NCBI GenBank assembly: GCA_964599375.1
Contig: CAZREW010000004.1
Coordinates: 124,001-188,000, forward strand
DNA length: 64,000 nt
Origin: JAUWCL01 sp964599375
GTDB lineage: Bacteria; Krumholzibacteriota; Krumholzibacteriia; Krumholzibacteriales; Krumholzibacteriaceae
Direction: 5' to 3'
Made by a program: the position numbers and the translations under genes. This document shows, piece by piece, positions 43,330 to 53,575 of the stretch; the stretch's first letter is position 1; every line of letters starts with the position of its first letter. The notes beneath the pieces are model-generated. The model did no database searches, was not told the origin of the DNA, and was given only the letters and a program-made list of their open reading frames with translations.

Positions 43330-44568
43330 ATGGGATCACCGGCCTCAAGAAAGACCTTCATACTCGCGGGCAACGGCTCGTATTTCAACCGCGGGTGCGA
43401 GGCGATAACGCGCGGCACCGTGAGGATCCTGCGTCGGCATTTCGGGGAGCCGGAATTTGTCGCGGTCTCATCGTACAAGAACAGGAAGCAGTACATGGAG
43501 CAGAGCCGGAACGAGACCGACCCGGCGATAGTCCACAGGAAGATGATCCAGATATACAGGCGGTTCGACCCGATGTGGTTCGCCATCCAGTCCCTCAGGC
43601 TGTTCCGCCCGGGGATGATCAAGCATATCATGTACAGGGAGATGAAGCCCTGGCTCTCAGCCGCGAGCGCGGTCCTCTCCCTCGGGGGGGACAACTACTC
43701 GGTCTATTACAACAGGACGGCGAGGAATTACGTCTACCTGGACGACCTGGTGCTCGAGCGCGGCAGGCCGATGGTCATATGGGGCGCGTCCATAGGCCCG
43801 TTCTCGAAATACCCGTCCTACGAGAAGTTCATGATGGACCACCTCCGAAGGGTGCACATCCTCGCCAGGGAATCAGAGACCGCCGGGTACCTCGCCGGTC
43901 ACGGACTCGAGGAGAACGTCCACCTGGTCGCCGATCCGGCGTTCGTGATGGAGCCGGTCCGGCCGCCGGAGGGGCTCGTGCCGGAGCCGGGAGAGGGGGC
44001 CGTGGGCCTGAATCTCAGTCCCCTGATGGCCAGGTTCGTCACGGGCGGCGACACCGGAGCATGGCGGAGGATCGCTGGAGAGATCGTCGAGCGCATACTT
44101 CGACTGACCGAAGGGGAAGTCTTCCTGATACCGCATGTCACGGGCGTGCCGTCCAACGACGATTATCTCTTCATGGCGGATGCCATGGAGGCCACAGGCC
44201 GTGCGGAGCGCGACAGGGTCATACTGGTCCCTCCGGTGCTCAACGGCCCGGAGACGAAGTGGGTCATCGGCAGGATGAGCATCTTCGCCGGGGCGAGGAC
44301 CCATTCCACGATAGCGGCGCTGTCGTCGGGCGTCCCGACGGTGAGCTTTGCCTACAGCATGAAGGCACGGGGGATAAACAGGGACATATACGGCCATCTC
44401 GACTGGTGCCTTGAGCCGGACGATATGACCCCGGACCTGGCTTCAGAGACGCTCGCCCGCATGTCGAGCGAGCGGGACCATGTCAGAGGCCATCTCAAAG
44501 GGATGATCCCCGTCATGGAGGAGAGGGCCTTCAGCGCGGGGGAGGTCCTGAAGGGCATACTCGGCTGA
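43330..44568 (+). CDS. Polysaccharide pyruvyl transferase family protein
   Basis: This 412-residue GT-B-like protein of the WcaK/CsaB type has FILAGNGSYFNRGCEAITRGTVRIL at the N-terminus. LSLGGDNYS and the C-terminal MSIFAGARTHSTIAALSSGVPTVSFAYSMKARGI segment are family hallmarks. It would add a ketal-linked pyruvate from phosphoenolpyruvate to a surface sugar. The start lies one base after the FrhB-like stop, implying joint expression. Confidence 0.85.
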   Translation: MGSPASRKTFILAGNGSYFNRGCEAITRGTVRILRRHFGEPEFVAVSSYKNRKQYMEQSRNETDPAIVHRKMIQIYRRFDPMWFAIQSLRLFRPGMIKHIMYREMKPWLSAASAVLSLGGDNYSVYYNRTARNYVYLDDLVLERGRPMVIWGASIGPFSKYPSYEKFMMDHLRRVHILARESETAGYLAGHGLEENVHLVADPAFVMEPVRPPEGLVPEPGEGAVGLNLSPLMARFVTGGDTGAWRRIAGEIVERILRLTEGEVFLIPHVTGVPSNDDYLFMADAMEATGRAERDRVILVPPVLNGPETKWVIGRMSIFAGARTHSTIAALSSGVPTVSFAYSMKARGINRDIYGHLDWCLEPDDMTPDLASETLARMSSERDHVRGHLKGMIPVMEERAFSAGEVLKGILG

Positions 44569-46842
44569 TCAGAGCTGGAAGAGGTACTGGATCTTCAGGA
44601 AGTACTGCCTCGCCTCGAGGCGCCAGTCCTCCGTGCCGGAATCTTCAAGCGTCACTTCCCTGAAATTGTGCGTCGATCCGAGGTAGACCATCGACAGGGA
44701 GTTGATCCTGTATGTCAGCAGGGGATCGAGGTCCCAGCTCCGGGACCTGTCGTTGTACTGGGTTATGACTCTTATTGAGAACCGCCGTGAGATCTGCAGG
44801 TCCCCGCGCACCCTGAATATCGACTGCGAGAAGAGCCTCTCGTCCGTCTCGAGGTCGTTGCTGAAGATGTGGCTGTAGGACCCCGACAGGAGAAGTCTGC
44901 TGACCGGCTTCACGTCGGCCCAGGCACCGTACGAGATCTCCTTGCCCATGACGAGATCCCGCCTGGCTATACGGTGGCCGTAGTTGTAGTTTCCACCGAA
45001 GCTGAGGGCCTCCCAGGGCTGGGTGCTCGTGCAGATGTGCGACTGCCAGATCCCGTTGAACTGAGTCCCTCCGAAGAGCTCGTTGCTCGCCATGTAGTTC
45101 CCATGGATCCCCGTCTGGCCCGCGCGGAACTTCAGCTGCAGATCCAGGTTTACCCATTCGTCCTTCTGCACCCCGTCGAAGTTCCACTCCCTTGCCACGT
45201 TGAAGCTGCCGTTTATGTTCTCGAGAACGGTGCCGTCCTCGAACCTCTTGATGCCGCCCGCGTTGCCCATGGCCATCCTGTTGTCGTTCTGCGGCTCGAA
45301 ACCGTTGTCCGCGCGGAAAGTGGGGCTGCGCTCGTTGTAATCGAGGCCGATCCAGTAATCGCCCGTGCTTCTCTCCACCTCTACCGTGAAGGCGTGCCCT
45401 GTGAATTTCTCGCCGTCGAGCGCGGCTGTGTAGTCGCCGCCGTCGAATGTCTTCTCGTTGAAGGCGCTGTCGGTAAGTCCGGGAGCGTTGATCTCCTCGG
45501 TATGAGTTCCGAGCAGCTGAAAGTCTATCGAGTTGCTCTGCGTCAGGCGGATCCGGCCGTCGACGCCCGCCAGCGAGCCCGAACCGCCTTCGCCGAAGCG
45601 CCTGTCCGTCCCGACGACGCCGAGGTACGATCCCTCGCCGAGGTCGTGCTTGAACCGCAGAAGGTTCGAAGCGCTCTTCCCGTTGGCCACGTACCTGCTC
45701 TCTTCCTCGAAGGGGAGGGTGACGATAGAGTTCTCGTCGTAGGCGGAGAGGAAGATGAAGCTGTTGGGGCCCTTGCGCATTATCATCTTGCCCGCGACGA
45801 GGGGGTCGTTTATCGAGCGCGTATAGACGGCGTTGAACCGGGTATCGAATATATCTCTTCCCTCGAGGAAGAAGGGACGTCTCTCGGGGTAGAATAGTGC
45901 GAAGGTAGAGTTGACGTCGATCTGGGCCTCGTCCGATTCCACCTGGCTGAAGTCCGGATTGATGGTGACGCTGGCCGAGATCTCGGAGGTGAAATCGTAC
46001 TTTATCCCGAGGCCGAGCTCGCCATGCGGATCCTCGTTCTTGAAATTCCCGTCCTCGCCCAGCTTCCCGGTCTGGTATCCGATGGCCGAGGGGAGGAGCT
46101 CGAGCCCTGTCCCCGGGCGGATGCCGGTCACGCCGTTCGCGGTCCCCCACTGGCACGGCCAGCAGTCGACGTCGCGGTCGTAGGCCGCCCATGAATACTG
46201 GTAGCGGACCTCCCTCGGGCGGTTGCGCCAGAAGTCGATCCGCCAGGCCTGTTCCTCGCGGTTCGGGAAACGCATGCTGCGGAAGGGTATCTTCATTTCG
46301 ACCACCCAGCCGAAATCGGTGATCTTTCCCATCGTCTCGAAGATCATGCTGAACGCGATGTCCTCCCCGTACGCGGAGGAGAACAGCAGGTCGCCCGGGA
46401 TCCCGAGCGGGTTCGAGGCTATCTCGTAGGCTAGGGTGGACTCGCCGTAGGTGTCGAGGCAGAGGATCACGTAGTCGTCGGAGAATATCCTGTCACGCTC
46501 GCAGAACGAGGCGCGTACCTCTTTCGGGTCGTCATGGCAGATCCACGCGACATAGAGGTTGTCGTCGTCGTAGGTGACGAGGACCTCGGTGTCCACCGCG
46601 GGCTTTGTCTGGTCGCCGGGATTGTGCTCGGCGAAGTTGTTCGCCTTCGCCGCGCCCTTCCATCCCTCGTCGTCGACGACGCCGTCGAGCTTTATCGGGC
46701 CGGCGGCCTTGCGTATCGTCATCCCTGGGTGGTATACAGGCACGAAGTCTTTCTGTTTTTCTTTTTCCTGCGCCGTGACCGGCGAGGGCAGCGCGATAAA
46801 TATCAGGAACGCTGAGACCAGGGGCAGTTTTTCGATTCTCAT
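44569..46842 (-). CDS. DUF5916 outer-membrane protein with N-terminal CBM9-like domain
   Basis: This 757-residue protein has a signal peptide (1-24). A CBM9-like sandwich follows (about 35-220, with IKLDGVVDDEGWKGAAKANNF and VSYDD-type LVTYDDDNLYVAWICHDDP). Then comes a linker with FALFYPERRPFFLEGRDIFDT, the signature of DUF5916. The last 380 residues alternate as barrel strands and end LQIQYLFQL-like (KIQYLFQL). The family is common in Bacteroidetes and FCB relatives, with unproven role in carbohydrate binding or export. The gene converges tail to tail on the pyruvyl transferase with no gap. Confidence 0.8.
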   Translation of the reverse strand: MRIEKLPLVSAFLIFIALPSPVTAQEKEKQKDFVPVYHPGMTIRKAAGPIKLDGVVDDEGWKGAAKANNFAEHNPGDQTKPAVDTEVLVTYDDDNLYVAWICHDDPKEVRASFCERDRIFSDDYVILCLDTYGESTLAYEIASNPLGIPGDLLFSSAYGEDIAFSMIFETMGKITDFGWVVEMKIPFRSMRFPNREEQAWRIDFWRNRPREVRYQYSWAAYDRDVDCWPCQWGTANGVTGIRPGTGLELLPSAIGYQTGKLGEDGNFKNEDPHGELGLGIKYDFTSEISASVTINPDFSQVESDEAQIDVNSTFALFYPERRPFFLEGRDIFDTRFNAVYTRSINDPLVAGKMIMRKGPNSFIFLSAYDENSIVTLPFEEESRYVANGKSASNLLRFKHDLGEGSYLGVVGTDRRFGEGGSGSLAGVDGRIRLTQSNSIDFQLLGTHTEEINAPGLTDSAFNEKTFDGGDYTAALDGEKFTGHAFTVEVERSTGDYWIGLDYNERSPTFRADNGFEPQNDNRMAMGNAGGIKRFEDGTVLENINGSFNVAREWNFDGVQKDEWVNLDLQLKFRAGQTGIHGNYMASNELFGGTQFNGIWQSHICTSTQPWEALSFGGNYNYGHRIARRDLVMGKEISYGAWADVKPVSRLLLSGSYSHIFSNDLETDERLFSQSIFRVRGDLQISRRFSIRVITQYNDRSRSWDLDPLLTYRINSLSMVYLGSTHNFREVTLEDSGTEDWRLEARQYFLKIQYLFQL

Positions 46843-47029
46843 CTTACCTCTGTGTTCGCCTTCCGGCGTTACCCGTCAGGTCCGGTGGGGCCTGCTCCAG
46901 GGAACACGACATCTCTATTGCCTAATACGCCGTGCGCTCCGGAAAGATGCGAAAAAAATCACATTCAGGGAAGAATATCCGAGGCGGCGGGCTGCCGCAG
47001 GCGGGAAGGGGGCCTGAGTCTTCGGATCG

Positions 47030-47383
47030 TTACTGTTCTTTCCTCCTCGTCCAGAAATCAAATGAGCGGCCCGGCACGAATATGTCGATCCCTTTTGAGG
47101 GGACGTCGAGCGGGTTCTTCACGATATGCATCTCGTCGCCCGGGATGTACGCGGTGTCTCCGGGGCCGAGCTCCTGCTCGCCGTTGTTTTCGGTGATGAT
47201 GACGAGCTTCCCCTCGAGGACGATAAGGACCTGGGAATTCGGATGCCCGTGGTCGGGGGAGGAATGCCCGGGAGGCTTCACGAAATGCTCGACGGAGATA
47301 TCGCGCTCGCCGCATAGGCTCACGCGTTTCCAGTCCTTCTCGGGCTCATAGCTCTCCGCCTCATCGAAACGGATGACTTTCAT
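47030..47383 (-). CDS. Small cupin-domain protein
   Basis: This 117-residue single cupin has motif 1 as HFVKPPGHSSPDHGHPNSQVLIVLEGKL and motif 2 as GPGDTAYIPGDEMHIVKN, so the metal ligands His-His-Glu/Gln-His are mostly present. ATG 47383 follows AAAGGAGAAGGG. It lies 30 bases after the TPR-protein gene on the same strand. Substrate unknown. Confidence 0.75.
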   Translation of the reverse strand: MKVIRFDEAESYEPEKDWKRVSLCGERDISVEHFVKPPGHSSPDHGHPNSQVLIVLEGKLVIITENNGEQELGPGDTAYIPGDEMHIVKNPLDVPSKGIDIFVPGRSFDFWTRRKEQ

Positions 47384-47412
47384 CCCTTCTCCTTTTCCGG
47401 GGGAAACCCCGG

Positions 47413-49080
47413 CTATTTCATATATGTCACCTCGAGGAACGGGATGTAGTCGCCCTCCTCGACACTGACGCTGGAGGGCTTCTTCCCGACCTCGATCAGG
47501 CACTCCACGTTCTGGTACAGCATCGTGGGCCACCACGAGCACTCCACCCTGACCTTGTAAGTGCCCTTTTTGACCTTCTCGCCCCTGTAGTCCTTCAGGT
47601 CCCATACGTATATGTGATGGCCAACGTCGATGCTCGCGCTAGTGACGCCGTCGACCTCCTTGAAATCCGAGACCGCCGCCCAGACGGGGAGGGTGACCTG
47701 CTTGCCCTTGACGTGCCCGGCGAAGCCTGAGACGTAGACAGTGGCTATGTAGTTCTCGTGCTCGTCCTCGATCCAGATGGCGGTCTGCGGCGCGAGCTCG
47801 TCCTGGAACCCGAGAACGAAGTCGATCTTCACGCACGGTTTCTCGAGATCGGCATCGTCCAGCTTCTCGATCTGCGGCCTCATCTCGCCGAGGGCGAGCT
47901 TCGCGCCGTCGGTGCCGGGGTAGTTCTTGGCGAGAGTGATCCAGTACCTCAGCGCCTCGCGCTGGCGGGCGTATCCGAGGTAGAAGATCGCCTCCGATTT
48001 CATCGAGTCGGGGGCGGCGCTGTCGGCGACGATCTCGAGGTCGGCGACCGACTGGTCGTGCTTGCCGAGAAAGAAGGGCATTACAAGGCCGAAGACGCCT
48101 CTGGTCAGTCTCAGCTCGAGGTCATCGGGCGCGAGGTCGACGGCCTTGTCGAGGTTGGCCATCACCTCGAAGGCGATGTTCGACATGTAATCGGTGTCGT
48201 CGCTGATATTCTCGTCGTATCCCTTCTGGGCGATACGGGCCGTGGACAGGGCGAGCATCTTGAAGGCCGCGGCGTTCTTCCGGTCGAGGGCGGTATACGC
48301 CTTGAGCGCGTCTCTTGCCCTTGCGTACGAGCCCTCCTCGAAGTACGTCTCGCCGAGCTGGAAGAGGAGGTCGGGAGCTCCGGGGGCCTTCTCGAGGGAT
48401 CCCTTGATGGCGAGGACCGCCTCGCTGTCTCCTTCCTTAGGCCGCATGACCATTGCGTCGAACTGGGGCCCTTCCTCGACTTCGCCGATGCCGGCGAGCT
48501 GCGCCTCGGCGGCCGCGGCCGCCTCGGAGCCGGGGGCGAGCTCGACTATCTTCTCGAGTGTTCTCTTCTGAGAGGCGGCGTCTCCTTTTTTGGCGTATCC
48601 TTCGACGAGTGTGGAGAGCGATGTCATGAGCCCCTTGTCCGCTCCCGGGGAGGAAGAGGCCGAGTAGAGCTCGACCGCGCGTTCCAGGTCGCTGATCCCC
48701 GCGTCGAGCCTTCCAAGGAATCCAGGCACGTTGACGCCCATTATCCCCCGGAAAAGCCAGGCGTCGGCGTTATTCTCGTCGAGCTTGACGGCCTTGTCCA
48801 GTCTCTGGAAGGAAAGCATTATCAGCCTGCCCGCTTCCTCGTAGCCCTGCACCTGGCCCGCGCTTATGCCTGTGTACAGACCGAGGTAGGCGAATGCTTC
48901 GGAGTCCTCCGCGTAGGCTGCGGTTGTCCTTTCAAGAAGGGCGATCGCTCCGGCGACATCCCCGCTGTCGGCGAGCTTACGCGCCTCGGCCAGGTCGGCC
49001 TGGAGGTCGCCCGCCACAGCGGGTACCGGCAGGATAGAGGACAGGACAAGCGCGACTGTTATCAGTGTGATGATCTTCAA
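47413..49080 (-). CDS. Secreted TPR-repeat protein
   Basis: This 555-residue protein has a signal peptide (1-23, ending VAG). Helical tetratricopeptide-like repeats follow (for example DVAGAIALLERTTAAYAEDSEAFAYLGL and LEKAPGAPDLLFQLGETYFEEGSYARARDAL) over about 25-400. A beta-rich C-terminal domain has no recognised family. The start is TTG 49080 with GAGAGGAGAA directly upstream; a nearby ATG is out of frame. It is probably a periplasmic scaffold. Confidence 0.75.
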   Translation of the reverse strand: MKIITLITVALVLSSILPVPAVAGDLQADLAEARKLADSGDVAGAIALLERTTAAYAEDSEAFAYLGLYTGISAGQVQGYEEAGRLIMLSFQRLDKAVKLDENNADAWLFRGIMGVNVPGFLGRLDAGISDLERAVELYSASSSPGADKGLMTSLSTLVEGYAKKGDAASQKRTLEKIVELAPGSEAAAAAEAQLAGIGEVEEGPQFDAMVMRPKEGDSEAVLAIKGSLEKAPGAPDLLFQLGETYFEEGSYARARDALKAYTALDRKNAAAFKMLALSTARIAQKGYDENISDDTDYMSNIAFEVMANLDKAVDLAPDDLELRLTRGVFGLVMPFFLGKHDQSVADLEIVADSAAPDSMKSEAIFYLGYARQREALRYWITLAKNYPGTDGAKLALGEMRPQIEKLDDADLEKPCVKIDFVLGFQDELAPQTAIWIEDEHENYIATVYVSGFAGHVKGKQVTLPVWAAVSDFKEVDGVTSASIDVGHHIYVWDLKDYRGEKVKKGTYKVRVECSWWPTMLYQNVECLIEVGKKPSSVSVEEGDYIPFLEVTYMK

Positions 49081-49182
49081 AGCATTCTCCTCTCAGGGAT
49101 AAATAAAAGTTCCTGAGAGGATTGTGCCCGGGAAGCGGTGTCCTTGTCAAGATATACGCGGCCCGCGGGGAGTCAGGCGGGC

Positions 49183-49575
49183 TTACGGCTCGATGACCGT
49201 TACCCGGCCTTCCCGATCGACGAAGATCCAGTGGAGGTTCAGCGCCTTGCGGACCCACGGTTCGATGTTCTTGATCTGGTTGCGGTACTGCGGCGTGTCC
49301 GGGAGGGCGAGCGAGTATTTCGTATTGCGGTGGGATATGCCGCGTATTAGCTGGCCGAGGCTCAGGCGGAAGTCCAGGCCTATGGCGGCAGAGGCACCAT
49401 GAGCCTCGATGTGCCATCTGTCCCCCGTGTCTGGATGCTGGCAGACATAGTCGACACAGTCTGTCTCGATGCCGCGAAAGCCCTGTTCTTCGAAATACTC
49501 CTCTATGACTTCCTGTATGAAGCATTCCTCGGGATATTTCGCCATTTTACTGAAATGAGTCGTTTCACGTTTCAT
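49183..49575 (-). CDS. PD-(D/E)XK nuclease-like small protein
   Basis: This 130-residue protein resembles small restriction-endonuclease-like domains: YVCQHPDTGDRWHIEAHGASAAIGLDFRLSLGQLIRGI has the D-strand, I-E-A-x and the GLDxRxxLGQL helix typical of that fold. The catalytic lysine of E-x-K is histidine here (IEAH), so activity is uncertain. It stands alone. ATG 49575 is preceded by a G-rich stretch. Confidence 0.5.
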   Translation of the reverse strand: MKRETTHFSKMAKYPEECFIQEVIEEYFEEQGFRGIETDCVDYVCQHPDTGDRWHIEAHGASAAIGLDFRLSLGQLIRGISHRNTKYSLALPDTPQYRNQIKNIEPWVRKALNLHWIFVDREGRVTVIEP

Positions 49576-49771
49576 TCCCCGCCCCTTTTAAAGGCCAGGC
49601 CGATAAGTATGATCTGTGCGGAAGCGCTTTTGAGTTCCCCCAATGAGACGCAGGGGTATGGTATCAGTATTCCAGAGGCCCGGCAAGGATAAAGTCAATA
49701 ATTAGATGTAAAGAAAATATTACACCGTTTGGTCAACGGATCGCAGATACCGCTTCTGAAGATCGTTCCGC

Positions 49772-50869
<1,098 letters not shown>

Positions 50870-50983
50870 GGAGATTTCCTTTCCCGGAGACTTTACAACG
50901 CCGGCCGCGGTCTAGTCAAGCACGCAGGAAATCTTGCCCCCCGCCGGGACTTCGGTTAAGATGGCCATGACAAGGGGGTAAGG

Positions 50984-53173
50984 ATGAGAAAGATATATAC
51001 CGTCGCCGCCGCGGCACTCATAATGATCGCAGGCTGCTCGGGCGTCAGGACATGGAGTTCCAGGGAGATGGAAGAGGATATAACTGGAGAATCGCTCGTG
51101 GAAGAGCCCTTCGAGGTCCGCGACCAGTGGGAGATCTGGGTCGCCGGCGGCCATTCGAGGGAATACATAACGACCAACAAGGTGGCCACGCATTTCAGTT
51201 GCGAGACAAACGCGAGGAACACGCGCAGCTACCACGGCCTCTTCTGCGCGATGTACGAGTATGTCAACTCCTGGGACCTTCGCAGCGGCGGAACGCTTCT
51301 TAACCAGGATGAAGTAACACTCGCAAGAGCCTATCCCCATACATTATACAGGTGGTATGAATCTGAGCGCGTAATGGAGGAGATCATGCTCCCCGACGGC
51401 GAGAACGGGCTTGCCGTCAGGTTCACGGGGCTTCTCGCCGACACCTGCTCCCTGGCCCCGTGGGTCGATATGAGATTCATCTGGGATGTCCCGCGCCCCG
51501 ATTACATGATCTTCTGGGAGAAGAAGAACAACGTCCTTCTGATATCCCGCTCGGACAACCCGTTCGATCCCGGACGTCCGCGATGGATAGCCGTCAAGAG
51601 CGATGCGGGGATGGAGTTCGAGCCGGAGGAGAGGTTTGAGGAGAGGACATATCCGAAAGACATGGCGAGGAGGGCGATGGGGAGGACCTCGCCCTTTACG
51701 CCGGGCAGGCTGACCTTCACCCCTTCGGGTGTGTCGGTTAGGGAGGTCGTGTTCGCCTTCGGCCTCGGGGAGACCGAAGACGAGGCGGTCGGGCAGGCGC
51801 AGAGGATCCTCGATCACAGGGTCGGGATGAAGAAGGCGAAATACGAGCGGCTCGCGCGTAAACTGCAGATTTCGGGAAAAAGAGCGCCGAGGACAGGAGT
51901 GCCGGGGGATCCCTCGACAGTCCGGAAGCTCTCGGAGGATCATCAGAGGAACTTCAAGGCTTACTGCTGGGCCCGCGCCTCGATGGACGACCTCATCATG
52001 GACCAGAGGGGAAGGGGTATCTACGCCGGCTTTTACTGGTTTCCGAACTACTGGGGGAGGGACTCCTTCATCAGCCTTCCGGGAGCCTGCCTTGCGACGG
52101 GGGAGTTCGAGACGGCGAGGGAGATCCTCACCTCATTCATGGAATACCAGCAGACCGACCCGGAGAGCCCGAGGCTCGGGCGGATGCCGAACATCGTCAA
52201 CCCCGACAACCTTCAGTATGCCGGCGTCGACGGCACCTGGTGGTTCGTCCGCGCCGCCTGGAAGTACTACCTCGCGACCGGGGACCGCGAGTTCCTGCTC
52301 GAGGCCTGGCCGAGGATAGAGCTCGCCATAAACGGCGCTATCGAGAAGGCCGTAGACCACGACGGGTTCCTCACTCACGGCGACGGGGAGACCTGGATGG
52401 ACGCCGGAGGCGAGAGCAATCCGTACTCACCCCGCGGGAACAGGGCCGTCGAAGTGCAGGCACTCTTCCATCACGGGCTGCTCGCCGGGGCGCTCTGGGC
52501 GGAGGAAGTGGCCAGGGAGGGAGTGGAAACGGGGGGCAGCGCTGAGGCATGGAGGGCCCGCGCGCAGATGCTTGCCAGGTCTTTCAGGGACAACTACTGG
52601 TGGGAGGAGCGGAAGTATCTTTATGACCACCTCAACAGGGACGGATCGCCCGATACGAAGATAAGGCCGAACGCCCTGCTCGCCCTGTGGGTCTATCTCG
52701 ACACGGTCAAGATGCTCGGACTGATGGAATCCTTCAGGCTGGGAGAGATGCCGGGTCAGGTGGAGCTTGCCAGCTATCTTCAGTTCAGGGAGACAGTACA
52801 GACTGCCATGGAGACAGTGATACTGCCGCAGGGCGTGACCTCACTCGATCCGGCCGATCCAGATTTCAAGCCCCTGCATCTCGATCTCGCTCACTACTAC
52901 TACGACGCCGCCTATCACAACGGGGATGTATGGGAATGGCTCGCGGGTCCCGCGATAACTTGCATGGTCGTGGCCGGGGAGGAGCAGGCGGCCCGCGAGC
53001 TCTTCGCCCCTATGATAACCGAGATCCTCGATGAGGGATGCACGGGGAGTCTGCGCGAGATAAGGGACGGGCGCTTCATACCGGGCAAGGAGGAGTTCGG
53101 CGGGGCGACGAGCCAGGCCTGGTCGCTCGCCGAGTTCATCCGTGTCTCTCTCGAGGAACTCGGGCTGGAGTGA
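50984..53173 (+). CDS. Lipoprotein glycogen-debranching (amylo-alpha-1,6-glucosidase) family enzyme
   Basis: This 729-residue protein has a lipoprotein signal (LIMIAGCSG, Cys18). A bacterial GDE N-terminal beta domain follows (about 50-290), then an (alpha/alpha)6 catalytic domain with WGRDSFISLPG, YAGVDGTWWFVRA, GETWMDAGG and the terminal GGATSQAWSLAEF. The family cleaves alpha-1,6 branches in glycogen or amylopectin. A lipid-anchored form points to extracytoplasmic alpha-glucan breakdown feeding the sugar importer whose ATPase lies divergently 114 bases away. Confidence 0.85.
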   Translation: MRKIYTVAAAALIMIAGCSGVRTWSSREMEEDITGESLVEEPFEVRDQWEIWVAGGHSREYITTNKVATHFSCETNARNTRSYHGLFCAMYEYVNSWDLRSGGTLLNQDEVTLARAYPHTLYRWYESERVMEEIMLPDGENGLAVRFTGLLADTCSLAPWVDMRFIWDVPRPDYMIFWEKKNNVLLISRSDNPFDPGRPRWIAVKSDAGMEFEPEERFEERTYPKDMARRAMGRTSPFTPGRLTFTPSGVSVREVVFAFGLGETEDEAVGQAQRILDHRVGMKKAKYERLARKLQISGKRAPRTGVPGDPSTVRKLSEDHQRNFKAYCWARASMDDLIMDQRGRGIYAGFYWFPNYWGRDSFISLPGACLATGEFETAREILTSFMEYQQTDPESPRLGRMPNIVNPDNLQYAGVDGTWWFVRAAWKYYLATGDREFLLEAWPRIELAINGAIEKAVDHDGFLTHGDGETWMDAGGESNPYSPRGNRAVEVQALFHHGLLAGALWAEEVAREGVETGGSAEAWRARAQMLARSFRDNYWWEERKYLYDHLNRDGSPDTKIRPNALLALWVYLDTVKMLGLMESFRLGEMPGQVELASYLQFRETVQTAMETVILPQGVTSLDPADPDFKPLHLDLAHYYYDAAYHNGDVWEWLAGPAITCMVVAGEEQAARELFAPMITEILDEGCTGSLREIRDGRFIPGKEEFGGATSQAWSLAEFIRVSLEELGLE

Positions 53174-53337
53174 CGGTCGTCTATGTAAAAAGTAGTTGAC
53201 CGGACGGAGTATTTATTGACAGTATCGGGCCGTCAGGGGTGACAAGCCGAAAATCTACCTATTCTTTATCACGGGGGACTCGCCAATGTCCGTGACCAGT
53301 CTCGTTTTATCTATCCATTTCACGTAATCCTGTTCAA

Positions 53338-53494
53338 ATATGAATGCTGAGCCAGCGGCCTTGCAGGAAGGCATTCATATCTGAAAGCGTATGGTGTCCG
53401 GCAGCCTAGTGCGGCAGGCATACGCTGGACACTGACGGCCCGCGGGACGGCACCTGCCGCACCGTACCCCTGAGGTCAACCGTTCCCGCGGGCC
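53338..53494. repeat. Interlocked inverted repeats, possible structured RNA
   Basis: The 402-base gap before mnmA contains no gene I can support. It holds five perfect inverted repeats: 53338-53347 with 53371-53380 (10 bp), 53386-53393 with 53419-53426 (8 bp), 53394-53399 with 53427-53432 (6 bp), 53409-53418 with 53453-53462 (10 bp) and 53437-53447 with 53484-53494 (11 bp). The last four cross one another, so not all can form at once unless as pseudoknots. Neither tmRNA, RNase P, SRP nor 6S consensus elements are visible. A TTGACA lies upstream near 53216. Confidence 0.5.
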
Positions 53495-53575
53495 ACTGGA
53501 CCTGAGACGGCGCAGGCCGCGATCCCCCTCAAATGACTGGAACTGCCCCCTTCCCGTGTACTACCTTGAGATATC

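Noticed and set aside
44645..46192. A 515-codon alternative minus frame inside the DUF5916 gene
   Set aside because: It is an Arg-rich frame shadow; the true frame has a signal peptide, a CBM9-like domain and the FFLEGRDIF motif.
47758..49116. A 452-codon plus-strand frame opposite the TPR-protein gene
   Set aside because: Composition is that of an antisense shadow in G+C-rich DNA (runs of Glu, Gly, Leu, Val); the minus frame has a signal peptide and TPR motifs.
53338..53494. Integron attC site, tmRNA, RNase P or SRP RNA in the gap before mnmA
   Set aside because: None of the diagnostic consensus sequences of these elements is present; only the inverted-repeat architecture could be supported.
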